Of a stretch of DNA of 6,144 bases, positions 1-4,881 are shown piece after piece (position 1 is the stretch's first letter; each line of letters begins with the position of its first letter). The stretch lies in the NCBI GenBank assembly GCA_017475785.1, contig JAFVEX010000035.1, forward strand, positions 1-6,144, written 5' to 3'. Made by a program: the position numbers and the translations under genes. The notes beneath the pieces are model-generated. The model saw only the letters and a list, made by a program, of their open reading frames with translations. It was not told where the DNA came from and ran no database searches. This DNA is from Eubacterium sp. Its GTDB lineage: Bacteria > Bacillota_A > Clostridia > Lachnospirales > Lachnospiraceae.

Positions 1-336
1 GACCTGCCGGAATACCTCAAGCATGGCTGCATTTTCCTCTTCATCAGGCTTAACAACCACGCGCTGGCCCCTGACTCTGTCCTGGATTACCTCACCTTCT
101 CCGCTCTCTTCCTGCTCACGCAGCAAGACGTTCAGGTAATTGAACGGAATCTCGATGCCCTGCCTGGACGTCAGATGGATGTATCCATGCCCGTATTGCT
201 CCGCCACTTCCGTAATTGCCGCGAGCTGTCCGGCACTGACCTGTCCGCCCGTCACAGCCAGACGCAGGGAAAAATGATCCTTTTGCTTCTGCCGCATGAA
301 GCCGCCTTTTTTCAGGGTTGCGTAATCCGTCGCCAT
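1..336 (-). CDS. Nitrite/sulfite reductase-type protein, N-terminal part (3' end outside window)
   Basis: This gene runs off the window after 112 codons. The N-terminus matches the ferredoxin-like half domain of sirohaem nitrite/sulfite reductases: KKGGFMRQKQKDHFSLRL at residues 9-26, then GG at 30-31 and HLTSRQGIEIP at 54-64, the conserved arginine-containing strand of this family. By family knowledge it would reduce sulfite to sulfide in the cytoplasm; the Fe4S4 cysteines and sirohaem site would lie beyond the window and cannot be verified. Two in-frame ATGs exist, at 342 and 336. I chose 336 because the purine-rich GGAAGGAA at 350-343 sits at a normal distance from it and almost touches the 342 start. 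It follows tusA by 27 nt and is probably cotranscribed. Residues 73-103 form an acidic, charged stretch where I would have expected the chain to move quickly towards the first cluster cysteines. Its position in the operon fits the sulfide-supplying role of Sir in the Wolinella homocysteine pathway. Confidence 0.8.
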   Translation of the reverse strand, partial: MATDYATLKKGGFMRQKQKDHFSLRLAVTGGQVSAGQLAAITEVAEQYGHGYIHLTSRQGIEIPFNYLNVLLREQEESGEGEVIQDRVRGQRVVVKPDEEENAAMLEVFRQV

Positions 337-363
337 AACCATTTCCTTCCGTTTAAATCATCT

Positions 364-615
364 TTAATCGCCGCTTTTCTGTACATACAGCTCATATGTG
401 CCGTCACCGTTATCCGACAGCCTGAGAACCTTATGTCCCTCGTCCTTCACGCTTCTGGGCACATTCTGCACCGGTTCCCCGTCATTCAGACGAACATCCA
501 GAATTTCCCCGTCCTCCAGTTCTTCTAGCGCGACCTTTGTTTTGACGAACGTCACAGGACAGACCACGTCTGTGATATCCACATATGCGTCCGCTTTAAT
601 GTCCAAACTGCTCAT
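364..615 (-). CDS. tusA: TusA/SirA-family sulfurtransferase-like protein with CPVT motif
   Basis: This 83-residue protein has the TusA/SirA/YedF layout: a first strand at about 11-16, the reactive cysteine C19 followed by P20, a long helix (KTKVALEELEDGE), a strand (ILDVRL), then the VPRSVKDEGHKVL helix and a final strand. Family members carry sulfur as a persulfide on this cysteine. The usual signature is CPxP; here it reads C19-P20-V21-T22, so the second proline is replaced by threonine. GGAGGAG at 629-623, 7 nt before the ATG, is a strong ribosome binding site. The gene lies 99 nt after hcyD and 27 nt before the sulfite reductase gene, so I infer a role in sulfur delivery to or from the thiocarboxylate pathway. 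The true partner is unknown, and the gene may be a paralogue not involved in tRNA thiolation. The fold call is firm; the specific role is inferred. Confidence 0.85.
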   Translation of the reverse strand: MSSLDIKADAYVDITDVVCPVTFVKTKVALEELEDGEILDVRLNDGEPVQNVPRSVKDEGHKVLRLSDNGDGTYELYVQKSGD

Positions 616-639
616 GATATAACTCCTCCGTCAGGAACA

Positions 640-668
640 AATCTACGACCCATCACTTGTTATGACAA
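640..668 (-). promoter_or_regulatory. Candidate internal promoter before tusA
   Basis: On the minus strand, TTGTCA (668-663) and TAGATT (645-640) are separated by exactly 17 nt. The -35 matches consensus in five of six positions and the -10 in four of six. Transcription would begin roughly 18 nt before the tusA start codon, just ahead of its ribosome binding site. It could let tusA and the reductase gene be expressed apart from the upstream genes. A chance match is quite possible. Confidence 0.3.
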
Positions 669-714
669 CTGTCTGTTTTGATCCTCTCTCTGCCACACAG
701 ACTGCCTGTTATGA

Positions 715-1149
715 TCATCCTTCTGTTATAATCAATTCTTCCTTCCGGACGATCCGGTTTTCGGCATCTTCTCCCTCGATGTGAAACGCGTTCAGAACGG
801 GTTCGTCCTTCTTTTCCAGCGACAGGATCAGGTATGTCGCGCCGCTGTCGTTTGCAAGCCGGATATCCTCTCTGGAAGGCCTGGAAGGGGTTTCCGGGTG
901 CGAGTGCCAGTTTCCCAGCGGCGCCAGCCCCTCCTTCCGCATTTCTCTGACTGCCGACAGCTGCTCCCGCGGATCGATGGAAAAATGTTCGCTGCTGTGA
1001 TCGATGTTTGTCAGCAGGTAAACCTTTTCGATTATCCTCGCGTCCTCGCCGTCTCTTCCGGCGACCAGTCCGCAGGCTTCGTCCGGCAGCTGCTGCAGGG
1101 CATGCAGGCAGAGTCTGTCATAGTCCGATTTTCGAATGATTACTCTCAT
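715..1149 (-). CDS. hcyD: JAMM/MPN+ zinc metalloprotease, HcyD/Mec+-like
   Basis: This 144-residue protein is a stand-alone JAMM (MPN+) domain, the usual size for bacterial Mec+/HcyD-type enzymes. The full catalytic set is present: E24 in DEACGL, the zinc-binding H82 and H84 in WHSHP, S92, and D95 in the SxxD tail. Related enzymes cut next to the C-terminal glycines of small ubiquitin-like sulfur carriers. Mec+ of Mycobacterium releases cysteine from CysO, and HcyD of Wolinella first trims the carrier and later frees homocysteine. The metY, carrier and E1 neighbours favour the HcyD role. The ribosome binding site is weak (GAGAG at 1160-1156), and between the hcyF stop and this start lies a tandem repeat array, so its translation may be tuned separately from the E1. 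The protein is predicted to be cytoplasmic, with no signal peptide or membrane segment. Family assignment is firm; substrate is inferred from context. Confidence 0.88.
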   Translation of the reverse strand: MRVIIRKSDYDRLCLHALQQLPDEACGLVAGRDGEDARIIEKVYLLTNIDHSSEHFSIDPREQLSAVREMRKEGLAPLGNWHSHPETPSRPSREDIRLANDSGATYLILSLEKKDEPVLNAFHIEGEDAENRIVRKEELIITEG

Positions 1150-1161
1150 CGCAGGCTCTCT

Positions 1162-1278
1162 TTACTCTTTCTTTTTCAGCTCTGACTCTTTCTTTTTCAG
1201 CTTTTAATCTTTCTTTTTTAGCTCTTAATCTTTTTTCAGCTCTTAATCTTTTTTCAGCTCTTAATCTTTTTTCAGCTC
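1162..1278 (-). repeat. Six-unit in-frame tandem repeat of the hcyF 3' end
   Basis: Read on the minus strand, six head-to-tail units start with (G/A)AGCT(G/A)AAAA. Units 1-3 (1278-1261, 1260-1243, 1242-1225) are identical 18-mers, GAGCTGAAAAAAGATTAA. Units 4-6 (1224-1204, 1203-1183, 1182-1162) are 21 bp with an extra lysine-type codon and some substitutions. Unit 1 is the end of hcyF itself (Glu-Leu-Lys-Lys-Asp-stop). All lengths are multiples of three, so every copy stays in the hcyF frame; each ends in TAA except unit 5, which ends in TCA. The array fills nearly the whole hcyF-hcyD gap. It looks like slippage or unequal-crossover expansion of a gene end, with the hcyF-proximal copies the most recent. 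Confidence 0.93.
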
Positions 1279-2073
1279 ACAGGCAGCCTGCTCATAGTCA
1301 ATCAGTTCTGTGATGGCCGGCGTGTCAGAACAAACCGCGCACCCGTTTCCGCGCGGCGGAAGCTTGATCTTCCGGAATTCCATGGTCAGGGCGTCGTACG
1401 TCAGGAGATAACCGGCCAGCAGTTCGCCTGTGCCGGTCAGGTATTTGATTGCCTCCATCGCCTGGAGCGACCCGATCACTCCGCCCATCGCGCCGATGAC
1501 GCCGGCTTCTCTGCACGTCGGCACCGCGTCCTTTGGGGGCGGGCTGTTGAAAATACAGCGGTAACACGGACTCTCGCCCGGAAGAATCGTCGTCAGCTGC
1601 CCCTTAAAGCGAATGATCCCGGCGTGCGACAAGGGTTTCTTTGCCATCACGCAGGCGTCATTTATCAAGAATTTTGCAGGAAAATTGTCTGTCCCGTCAA
1701 GTACGAAATCGTAATCCGCGATCAGGTCCAGGATGTTTCCGCTGTGAACGAACGTGTGGTATGTGTTTACCGTCACGTCCGGGTTGATTTTCCGAATCGT
1801 CTCTGCGGCAGATTCCACCTTCTTTTTCCCGATGTCTTCTGTCGTGTGGATGACCTGTCTCTGCAGGTTAGAGAGATCCACCACGTCCGCGTCCGCGATT
1901 CCGATGGTTCCGACGCCTGCCGCTGCCAGATAGAGAGCAGCCGGCGCGCCGAGACCGCCGGCGCCGATGATCAGCACCTTCCCGCCCAGCAGCTTTTTCT
2001 GTCCTTTGACGCCGATCTCCTTCAGGATAATATGTCTGGAGTAGCGCTCCAGCTGTTCATTGGTAAATGCCAT
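1261..2073 (-). CDS. hcyF: E1-like adenylyltransferase (ThiF/MoeB/HesA family), HcyF-like
   Basis: This 270-residue enzyme has the complete MoeB/ThiF layout. The ATP-binding loop is GAGGLG at 37-42. The DADVVDLSNLQRQ segment (61-73) contributes D61 and the arginine finger R72, and K85 sits in GKKKVESA. TDN at 128-130 contains the magnesium-binding aspartate. Two CxxC pairs, C170/C173 and C245/C248, form the structural zinc site. C187 in PTCREAGVIG aligns with the catalytic or sulfur-transfer cysteine of ThiF. There is no rhodanese domain, so it is the short form. By family it adenylates the C-terminal glycine of a ThiS/MoaD-like carrier, activating it for thiocarboxylate formation. The start overlaps the hcyS stop in TAATG, with its ribosome binding site inside hcyS. 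The local context lacks thiG/thiH or moaE, so thiamin or molybdopterin synthesis is less likely than the homocysteine role. The last codons seed the tandem repeat downstream. Confidence 0.9.
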   Translation of the reverse strand: MAFTNEQLERYSRHIILKEIGVKGQKKLLGGKVLIIGAGGLGAPAALYLAAAGVGTIGIADADVVDLSNLQRQVIHTTEDIGKKKVESAAETIRKINPDVTVNTYHTFVHSGNILDLIADYDFVLDGTDNFPAKFLINDACVMAKKPLSHAGIIRFKGQLTTILPGESPCYRCIFNSPPPKDAVPTCREAGVIGAMGGVIGSLQAMEAIKYLTGTGELLAGYLLTYDALTMEFRKIKLPPRGNGCAVCSDTPAITELIDYEQAACELKKD

Positions 2074-2282
2074 TATCTCGCGCCTCCGCCCATAAAATAA
2101 AGAAATTCTATTTCGTCGCCTTCCTGCAGCCTGCGGCCGGCAAAAAAGCCGGACTCCACAAACTCTTCGTTGACTGAGACCGTGACGTACTGGGGCGTCT
2201 CCACCTTTTCCTGCTCGATCAGTTCAGCGATAGTGATGCCGTCTTTTACTTCCTTCTTCTCTCCTGCTACATGGATTATCAT
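2073..2282 (-). CDS. hcyS: ThiS/MoaD-like sulfur carrier with Gly-Gly-Gly-Ala-Arg end, HcyS-like
   Basis: This 69-residue beta-grasp protein has the ThiS plan: an opening strand pair (IIHVAGEKKEV), the first helix (TIAELIEQEKV), a strand (YVTVSVNEEFV), and the LQEGDEIEFLYFMGGG tail. ThiS proteins typically end on the glycines; here G65-G66-G67 is followed by A68-R69. A capped carrier cannot be adenylated until the cap is removed, which matches the adjacent JAMM protease and the single-alanine cap reported for Wolinella HcyS. After trimming, the exposed glycine would become a thiocarboxylate that passes sulfur to O-acetylhomoserine on MetY. Its ATG overlaps the metY stop (ATGA), with a GGAGAGGAG ribosome binding site about 9 nt upstream inside metY, so translation is probably coupled. 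It could be mistaken for ThiS, but no thiazole synthase gene is nearby. Confidence 0.88.
   Translation of the reverse strand: MIIHVAGEKKEVKDGITIAELIEQEKVETPQYVTVSVNEEFVESGFFAGRRLQEGDEIEFLYFMGGGAR
2083..2090 (-). promoter_or_regulatory. hcyF ribosome binding site inside the hcyS glycine codons
   Basis: The minus-strand sequence GGCGGAGG lies 9 nt before the hcyF ATG at 2073. These bases are the codons for G65, G66 and most of G67 of the carrier. The catalytic glycine tail therefore doubles as the Shine-Dalgarno sequence of the next gene, and the stop and start overlap as TAATG. The two-codon Ala-Arg cap and the stop provide the remaining spacing. Confidence 0.75.
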
Positions 2283-3535
2283 TTCGGTGACTCCTCTCCA
2301 TTATGATCTTCTGCCGCCAGAACTGCCCTTCTGAAATCCTCTGTCAGATCCCGGCTGTCTTCAATTCCCACACTGACCCGTATTGTATCTTCATAGACGC
2401 CCGCCGCTTCTCTTCTTGCGTCGGCACACCCGGCGTAGATCGTCGACGCCGGATGAATCACCAGCGTTCTCAGGTCTCCGATATTGCTCGCGATCCGCGC
2501 GTATTTCAGCTGATTGATAATCTGAAATGCCTTCTTCTTCGATCCGGCCCGGAAATTCAGAATGCCCCCGCCATATCCGTTGAGCACCTTCTCCGCCAGC
2601 GCATGATCCGGATGATTCGGGAGAGTCAGGTAACTGACCTCTATGCCCGGGATCTCATCGAGCGCTCTCGCCAGCGTGTCTGCATTCCGGCAGATCCTTT
2701 CCATCCTAAGACCCAGGGTATCCAGGCCGATATAACTCAAAAACGCGTTCGCCGGCGCCATGCAGCCGCCCAGGTTTTCCCAGAGATCTGTGCGGAGACG
2801 GATCAGAAACGCCCGCTTTCCGAACGGGGCAAATTCTCTCAATGCCGTGTGTTTTTCAAAATCCCAGCAGAACCTTCCGCCGTCCACGATAATCCCGCCG
2901 ATGGAGTTGCCTCCGCCGTTGATGTATTTGGATGTGGAATGGATCACCACGTCGGCACCTTCCGATAAAGGCTTTGCCAGATATGGCGTCGCGGTCGTCG
3001 CGTCAACGAACAGCGGAATTCCTGCCCTGTGGGCAATCCCGGACACGGCAGAGATATCCATCACCTTCAGCGCCGGGTTGCTGATCAGTTCTCCGAATAT
3101 GACTCTTGTCTTTTCAGTAATTGCTTCTTCAAGACCCGGCCCGGCGAGATTGTCCAGAAAAACGGTGTGGATGCCCAGCTGTTCAAAGTCGTGAAATAAG
3201 TTCAGCGTTCCTCCGTACAGGCTGCTGCCTGCGATAATCTCATCCCCGCTGCGGCAGACAGACAGAAGCGCTGCCGTGACGGCGGACATCCCGCTGCTGG
3301 TACAGACAGCGCCCGCGCCGCCTTCCAGTTCATTGATGCGCTGCTCAAACGCGGTCAATGTCGGGTTGCCGATGCGGGTATAGGCATAGCCCGGCCGCCT
3401 GTGGGCAAAGACCTTTTCCAGATCTTCCATCGTCTCGTATTGAAAAGCAGTAACCTGTGAGACAGGGGGAAGGATCTCTCCATTGCTATAGCCGCCGGAA
3501 TTCACACCGTGCAGTAATTTTGTGTTGAATTCCAT
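2279..3535 (-). CDS. metY: O-acetylhomoserine sulfhydrylase (Cys/Met metabolism PLP enzyme)
   Basis: This 418-residue enzyme is a Cys/Met-metabolism PLP family member of the MetY type. From the chosen start, the opening is MEFNTKLLHG, as usual for the family. GYAYTRIGNPT (49-59) holds the conserved Tyr and Arg that bind cofactor phosphate across the dimer. SSGMSA (80-85) caps the PLP phosphate, D178 in DATTATP contacts the PLP nitrogen, and K203 in STSK is the Schiff-base lysine. R386 in IRVSVGIE should bind the substrate carboxylate. It would join sulfur to O-acetylhomoserine to make homocysteine, here probably from the HcyS thiocarboxylate rather than free sulfide. I chose the ATG at 3535 because GGGAGGAGGAG at 3555-3545 sits 9 nt upstream. 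The frame stays open to an ATG at 3637, which would add 34 charged residues but has no ribosome binding site. The stop overlaps the hcyS start. Confidence 0.9.
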   Translation of the reverse strand: MEFNTKLLHGVNSGGYSNGEILPPVSQVTAFQYETMEDLEKVFAHRRPGYAYTRIGNPTLTAFEQRINELEGGAGAVCTSSGMSAVTAALLSVCRSGDEIIAGSSLYGGTLNLFHDFEQLGIHTVFLDNLAGPGLEEAITEKTRVIFGELISNPALKVMDISAVSGIAHRAGIPLFVDATTATPYLAKPLSEGADVVIHSTSKYINGGGNSIGGIIVDGGRFCWDFEKHTALREFAPFGKRAFLIRLRTDLWENLGGCMAPANAFLSYIGLDTLGLRMERICRNADTLARALDEIPGIEVSYLTLPNHPDHALAEKVLNGYGGGILNFRAGSKKKAFQIINQLKYARIASNIGDLRTLVIHPASTIYAGCADARREAAGVYEDTIRVSVGIEDSRDLTEDFRRAVLAAEDHNGEESPK

Positions 3536-3714
3536 ATGCAGTATCTCCTCCTCCCGGTCCGAAATGCCGCAGGACTTTAAAAACGCGGTGAACTGATTGT
3601 CCCGATCTAACTGATCGTCCTGATCTTTATTGAGCATACAGCAGAGTGCCCGCCCGCGTAAAATACTTAGGATTTAGAGAACATTCTCAAAATGTTTGAT
3701 AGCATATACCGCGA
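3536..3714 (-). promoter_or_regulatory. Spacer between lysR and metY with operator-like elements
   Basis: These 179 nt separate the lysR stop from the metY start. They hold an inverted repeat AACATT-N5-AATGTT (3680-3696), an overlapping imperfect palindrome GAGAACATTCTC (3678-3689), and a motif ATAGCATAT (3699-3707) that is repeated upstream of lysR. A possible promoter starts with TTGAGA (3690-3685) on the minus strand, but its -10 (TATTTT with 19-nt spacing) is poor, as would suit an activator-dependent promoter. No intrinsic terminator is visible, so read-through from lysR is also possible. Nearer metY, the frame is open from 3637 to the start codon. Confidence 0.5.
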
Positions 3715-4626
3715 TTACGAGAAGCTGTTTTTGAGCGCCTCAATGTAATGCTCGCACATCTGACTTGGCACGCAGTTTTTCTTGATGATATAGCCGATTA
3801 CCATCACGGCGTTCTGATTGTTCTCGTCTTCTCTGAACGGGACAACCACGCAATTGTTGCCATTCAAATCTCCGGAAATAATCCCGGAACACAGGGTATA
3901 CCCATTCAGGCCTGCCATCAGATTCAGCATGGTCGACCGGTCATTCACCTTTACCGTCTGCGGGTATTGCTTTTCACTCAGAATTTCTTCGGCAAAATAA
4001 AATGCATCATCCTCCTGCTCAAAGGAGAGGCAAGGATAATCCATCAGCTGTTCCATGCCGATCGATTCCTCCCCGGCAAGCGGATGGTTTTTCCAGAGAT
4101 AGACATACGCCTGGCACTCCACCAGCGGATAGAATTCCAGTTCCTGCTCTCCCAGATATTTGCGCAGCACCTTCTCATTCGCGGCGGACATATAGATTAC
4201 ACCGATCTCACTTCTGAGGGAACCGACATCTCTGATGACCTCCTTCGTCTTCGTCTCGCGGATCGCGAAATCGAATTGCTTCATGTCATACTGCTTTGCC
4301 ATATCCACAAACGCTTTCACGGCAAATGAATAATGCTGTGTGGAGACGGCAAATTTGCGCTTATAATTTCCCTCGCCCTCGTATTTACTGAGGACCATCG
4401 CGTAATGCTGATAGAATATCCGGATATCCGTCAGGAATTCTCTGCCTTCCGGCGTAACGGTCACGCCTCTGTGCGTTCGATGAAAAATTGTGATACCCAG
4501 TTCATTCTCCAGCTCTTTGACTGCGCTCGTCAGTGTCGGCTGGACGATGAAGAGTTTCTCCGAAGCCTTGTTCATAGACCCGCATTCTTCGATGGTCAAT
4601 ACGTATAAGATCTGCTGTAAAGTCAT
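3715..4626 (-). CDS. LysR-type transcriptional regulator
   Basis: This 303-residue protein has the LysR layout. The N-terminal winged helix-turn-helix covers about residues 1-60, with MTLQQILYVLTIEECGSMNKASEKL leading into the recognition helix around QPTLTSAVKELE (29-40), then the wing FHRTHRGVTVTPEGREFL. A linker helix follows to about 88, then the two-lobed effector domain. I prefer the ATG at 4626 because MTLQQ is the typical LysR opening; an ATG at 4644 would add six residues, and neither start has a strong ribosome binding site. It lies directly upstream of metY in the same orientation, so it probably controls the homocysteine operon in response to a sulfur or methionine-pathway signal. 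O-acetylserine or O-acetylhomoserine are known or plausible LysR effectors in such pathways, but nothing in the sequence identifies the ligand. LysR regulators are often divergent from their targets; here it leads the cluster instead. Confidence 0.9.
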   Translation of the reverse strand: MTLQQILYVLTIEECGSMNKASEKLFIVQPTLTSAVKELENELGITIFHRTHRGVTVTPEGREFLTDIRIFYQHYAMVLSKYEGEGNYKRKFAVSTQHYSFAVKAFVDMAKQYDMKQFDFAIRETKTKEVIRDVGSLRSEIGVIYMSAANEKVLRKYLGEQELEFYPLVECQAYVYLWKNHPLAGEESIGMEQLMDYPCLSFEQEDDAFYFAEEILSEKQYPQTVKVNDRSTMLNLMAGLNGYTLCSGIISGDLNGNNCVVVPFREDENNQNAVMVIGYIIKKNCVPSQMCEHYIEALKNSFS

Positions 4627-4698
4627 ATCATCCCCATCTTTCATAGAAAGACTCGCAGATATTCTGCATTCGTTCTTACTTTTTATCTTTCCGCTGTT

Positions 4699-4773
4699 CT
4701 ATATCATATATTTTCGATATGTTTTATATGTATAGCATATTTGCGATGGTTTTTCAACTTCTTTTACAAAAGA
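4699..4773 (-). promoter_or_regulatory. lysR promoter with overlapping inverted repeats
   Basis: On the minus strand TTGAAA (4757-4752) and TATACA (4734-4729) are 17 nt apart, a plausible sigma-A promoter about 100 nt before the lysR start. The -10 lies inside an imperfect AT-rich inverted repeat, CTATATCATATA (4699-4710) against TTATATGTATAG (4724-4735). Just upstream of the -35 is a second palindrome, TCTTTT-AC-AAAAGA (4760-4773). The layout fits autoregulation by the LysR protein. The rest of the 4627-4837 gap is AT-rich, with no gene visible. Confidence 0.55.
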
Positions 4774-4837
4774 TACCTAATCCTGATCATCAAAAAAACT
4801 TATAATAAACTGCCGGGCAGCCACTTTTTTACGTGCG

Positions 4838-4870
4838 AAAAAACCGGCACCCTTTTGTAAAGGATGCCGG
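4838..4870 (-). terminator. Rho-independent terminator of the tRNA-Arg unit
   Basis: On the minus strand CCGGCATCCTTT (4870-4859) pairs over 12 positions, with one G-U pair, with AAAGGGTGCCGG (4855-4844) around a three-base ACA loop. Six T residues (4843-4838) follow directly. It starts 12 nt after the mature tRNA end and insulates the sulfur genes from the tRNA transcript. There is no T-tract on the plus strand, so it is unidirectional. Confidence 0.92.
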
Positions 4871-4881
4871 CCGGCTTTCTA

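Noticed and set aside
175..622. Plus-strand open frames opposite the reductase and tusA genes, and similar ones opposite hcyD, hcyF, metY, lysR and DUF5688.
   Set aside because: They are antisense to well-supported genes, have no recognisable family features, and lack convincing ribosome binding sites.
1162..1278. Tandem repeats as a CRISPR-like or regulatory iteron array.
   Set aside because: The units are contiguous without spacers and derive from the hcyF coding end, so a coding-derived minisatellite is the better description.
715..2282. JAMM protease, E1 enzyme and ubiquitin-like protein as a bacterial ubiquitin-like defence operon (Bil or CBASS-associated).
   Set aside because: No E2-like gene is present, the E1 is of short MoeB/ThiF size with both CxxC pairs, and the neighbours are metY, tusA and a sulfite reductase. 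The sulfur pathway explains all the parts.
1261..2282. Thiamin or molybdopterin biosynthesis (ThiS/ThiF or MoaD/MoeB).
   Set aside because: No thiG, thiH, moaE or related gene is in the window, and the carrier has an Ala-Arg cap and overlaps metY. It cannot be wholly excluded that the proteins serve more than one pathway.
4810..4820. CTGCCGGGCAG as a second terminator after the tRNA unit.
   Set aside because: Only a 4-bp stem with a 3-nt loop is possible and no clean T-tract follows on the minus strand; the strong terminator at 4838-4870 is enough.
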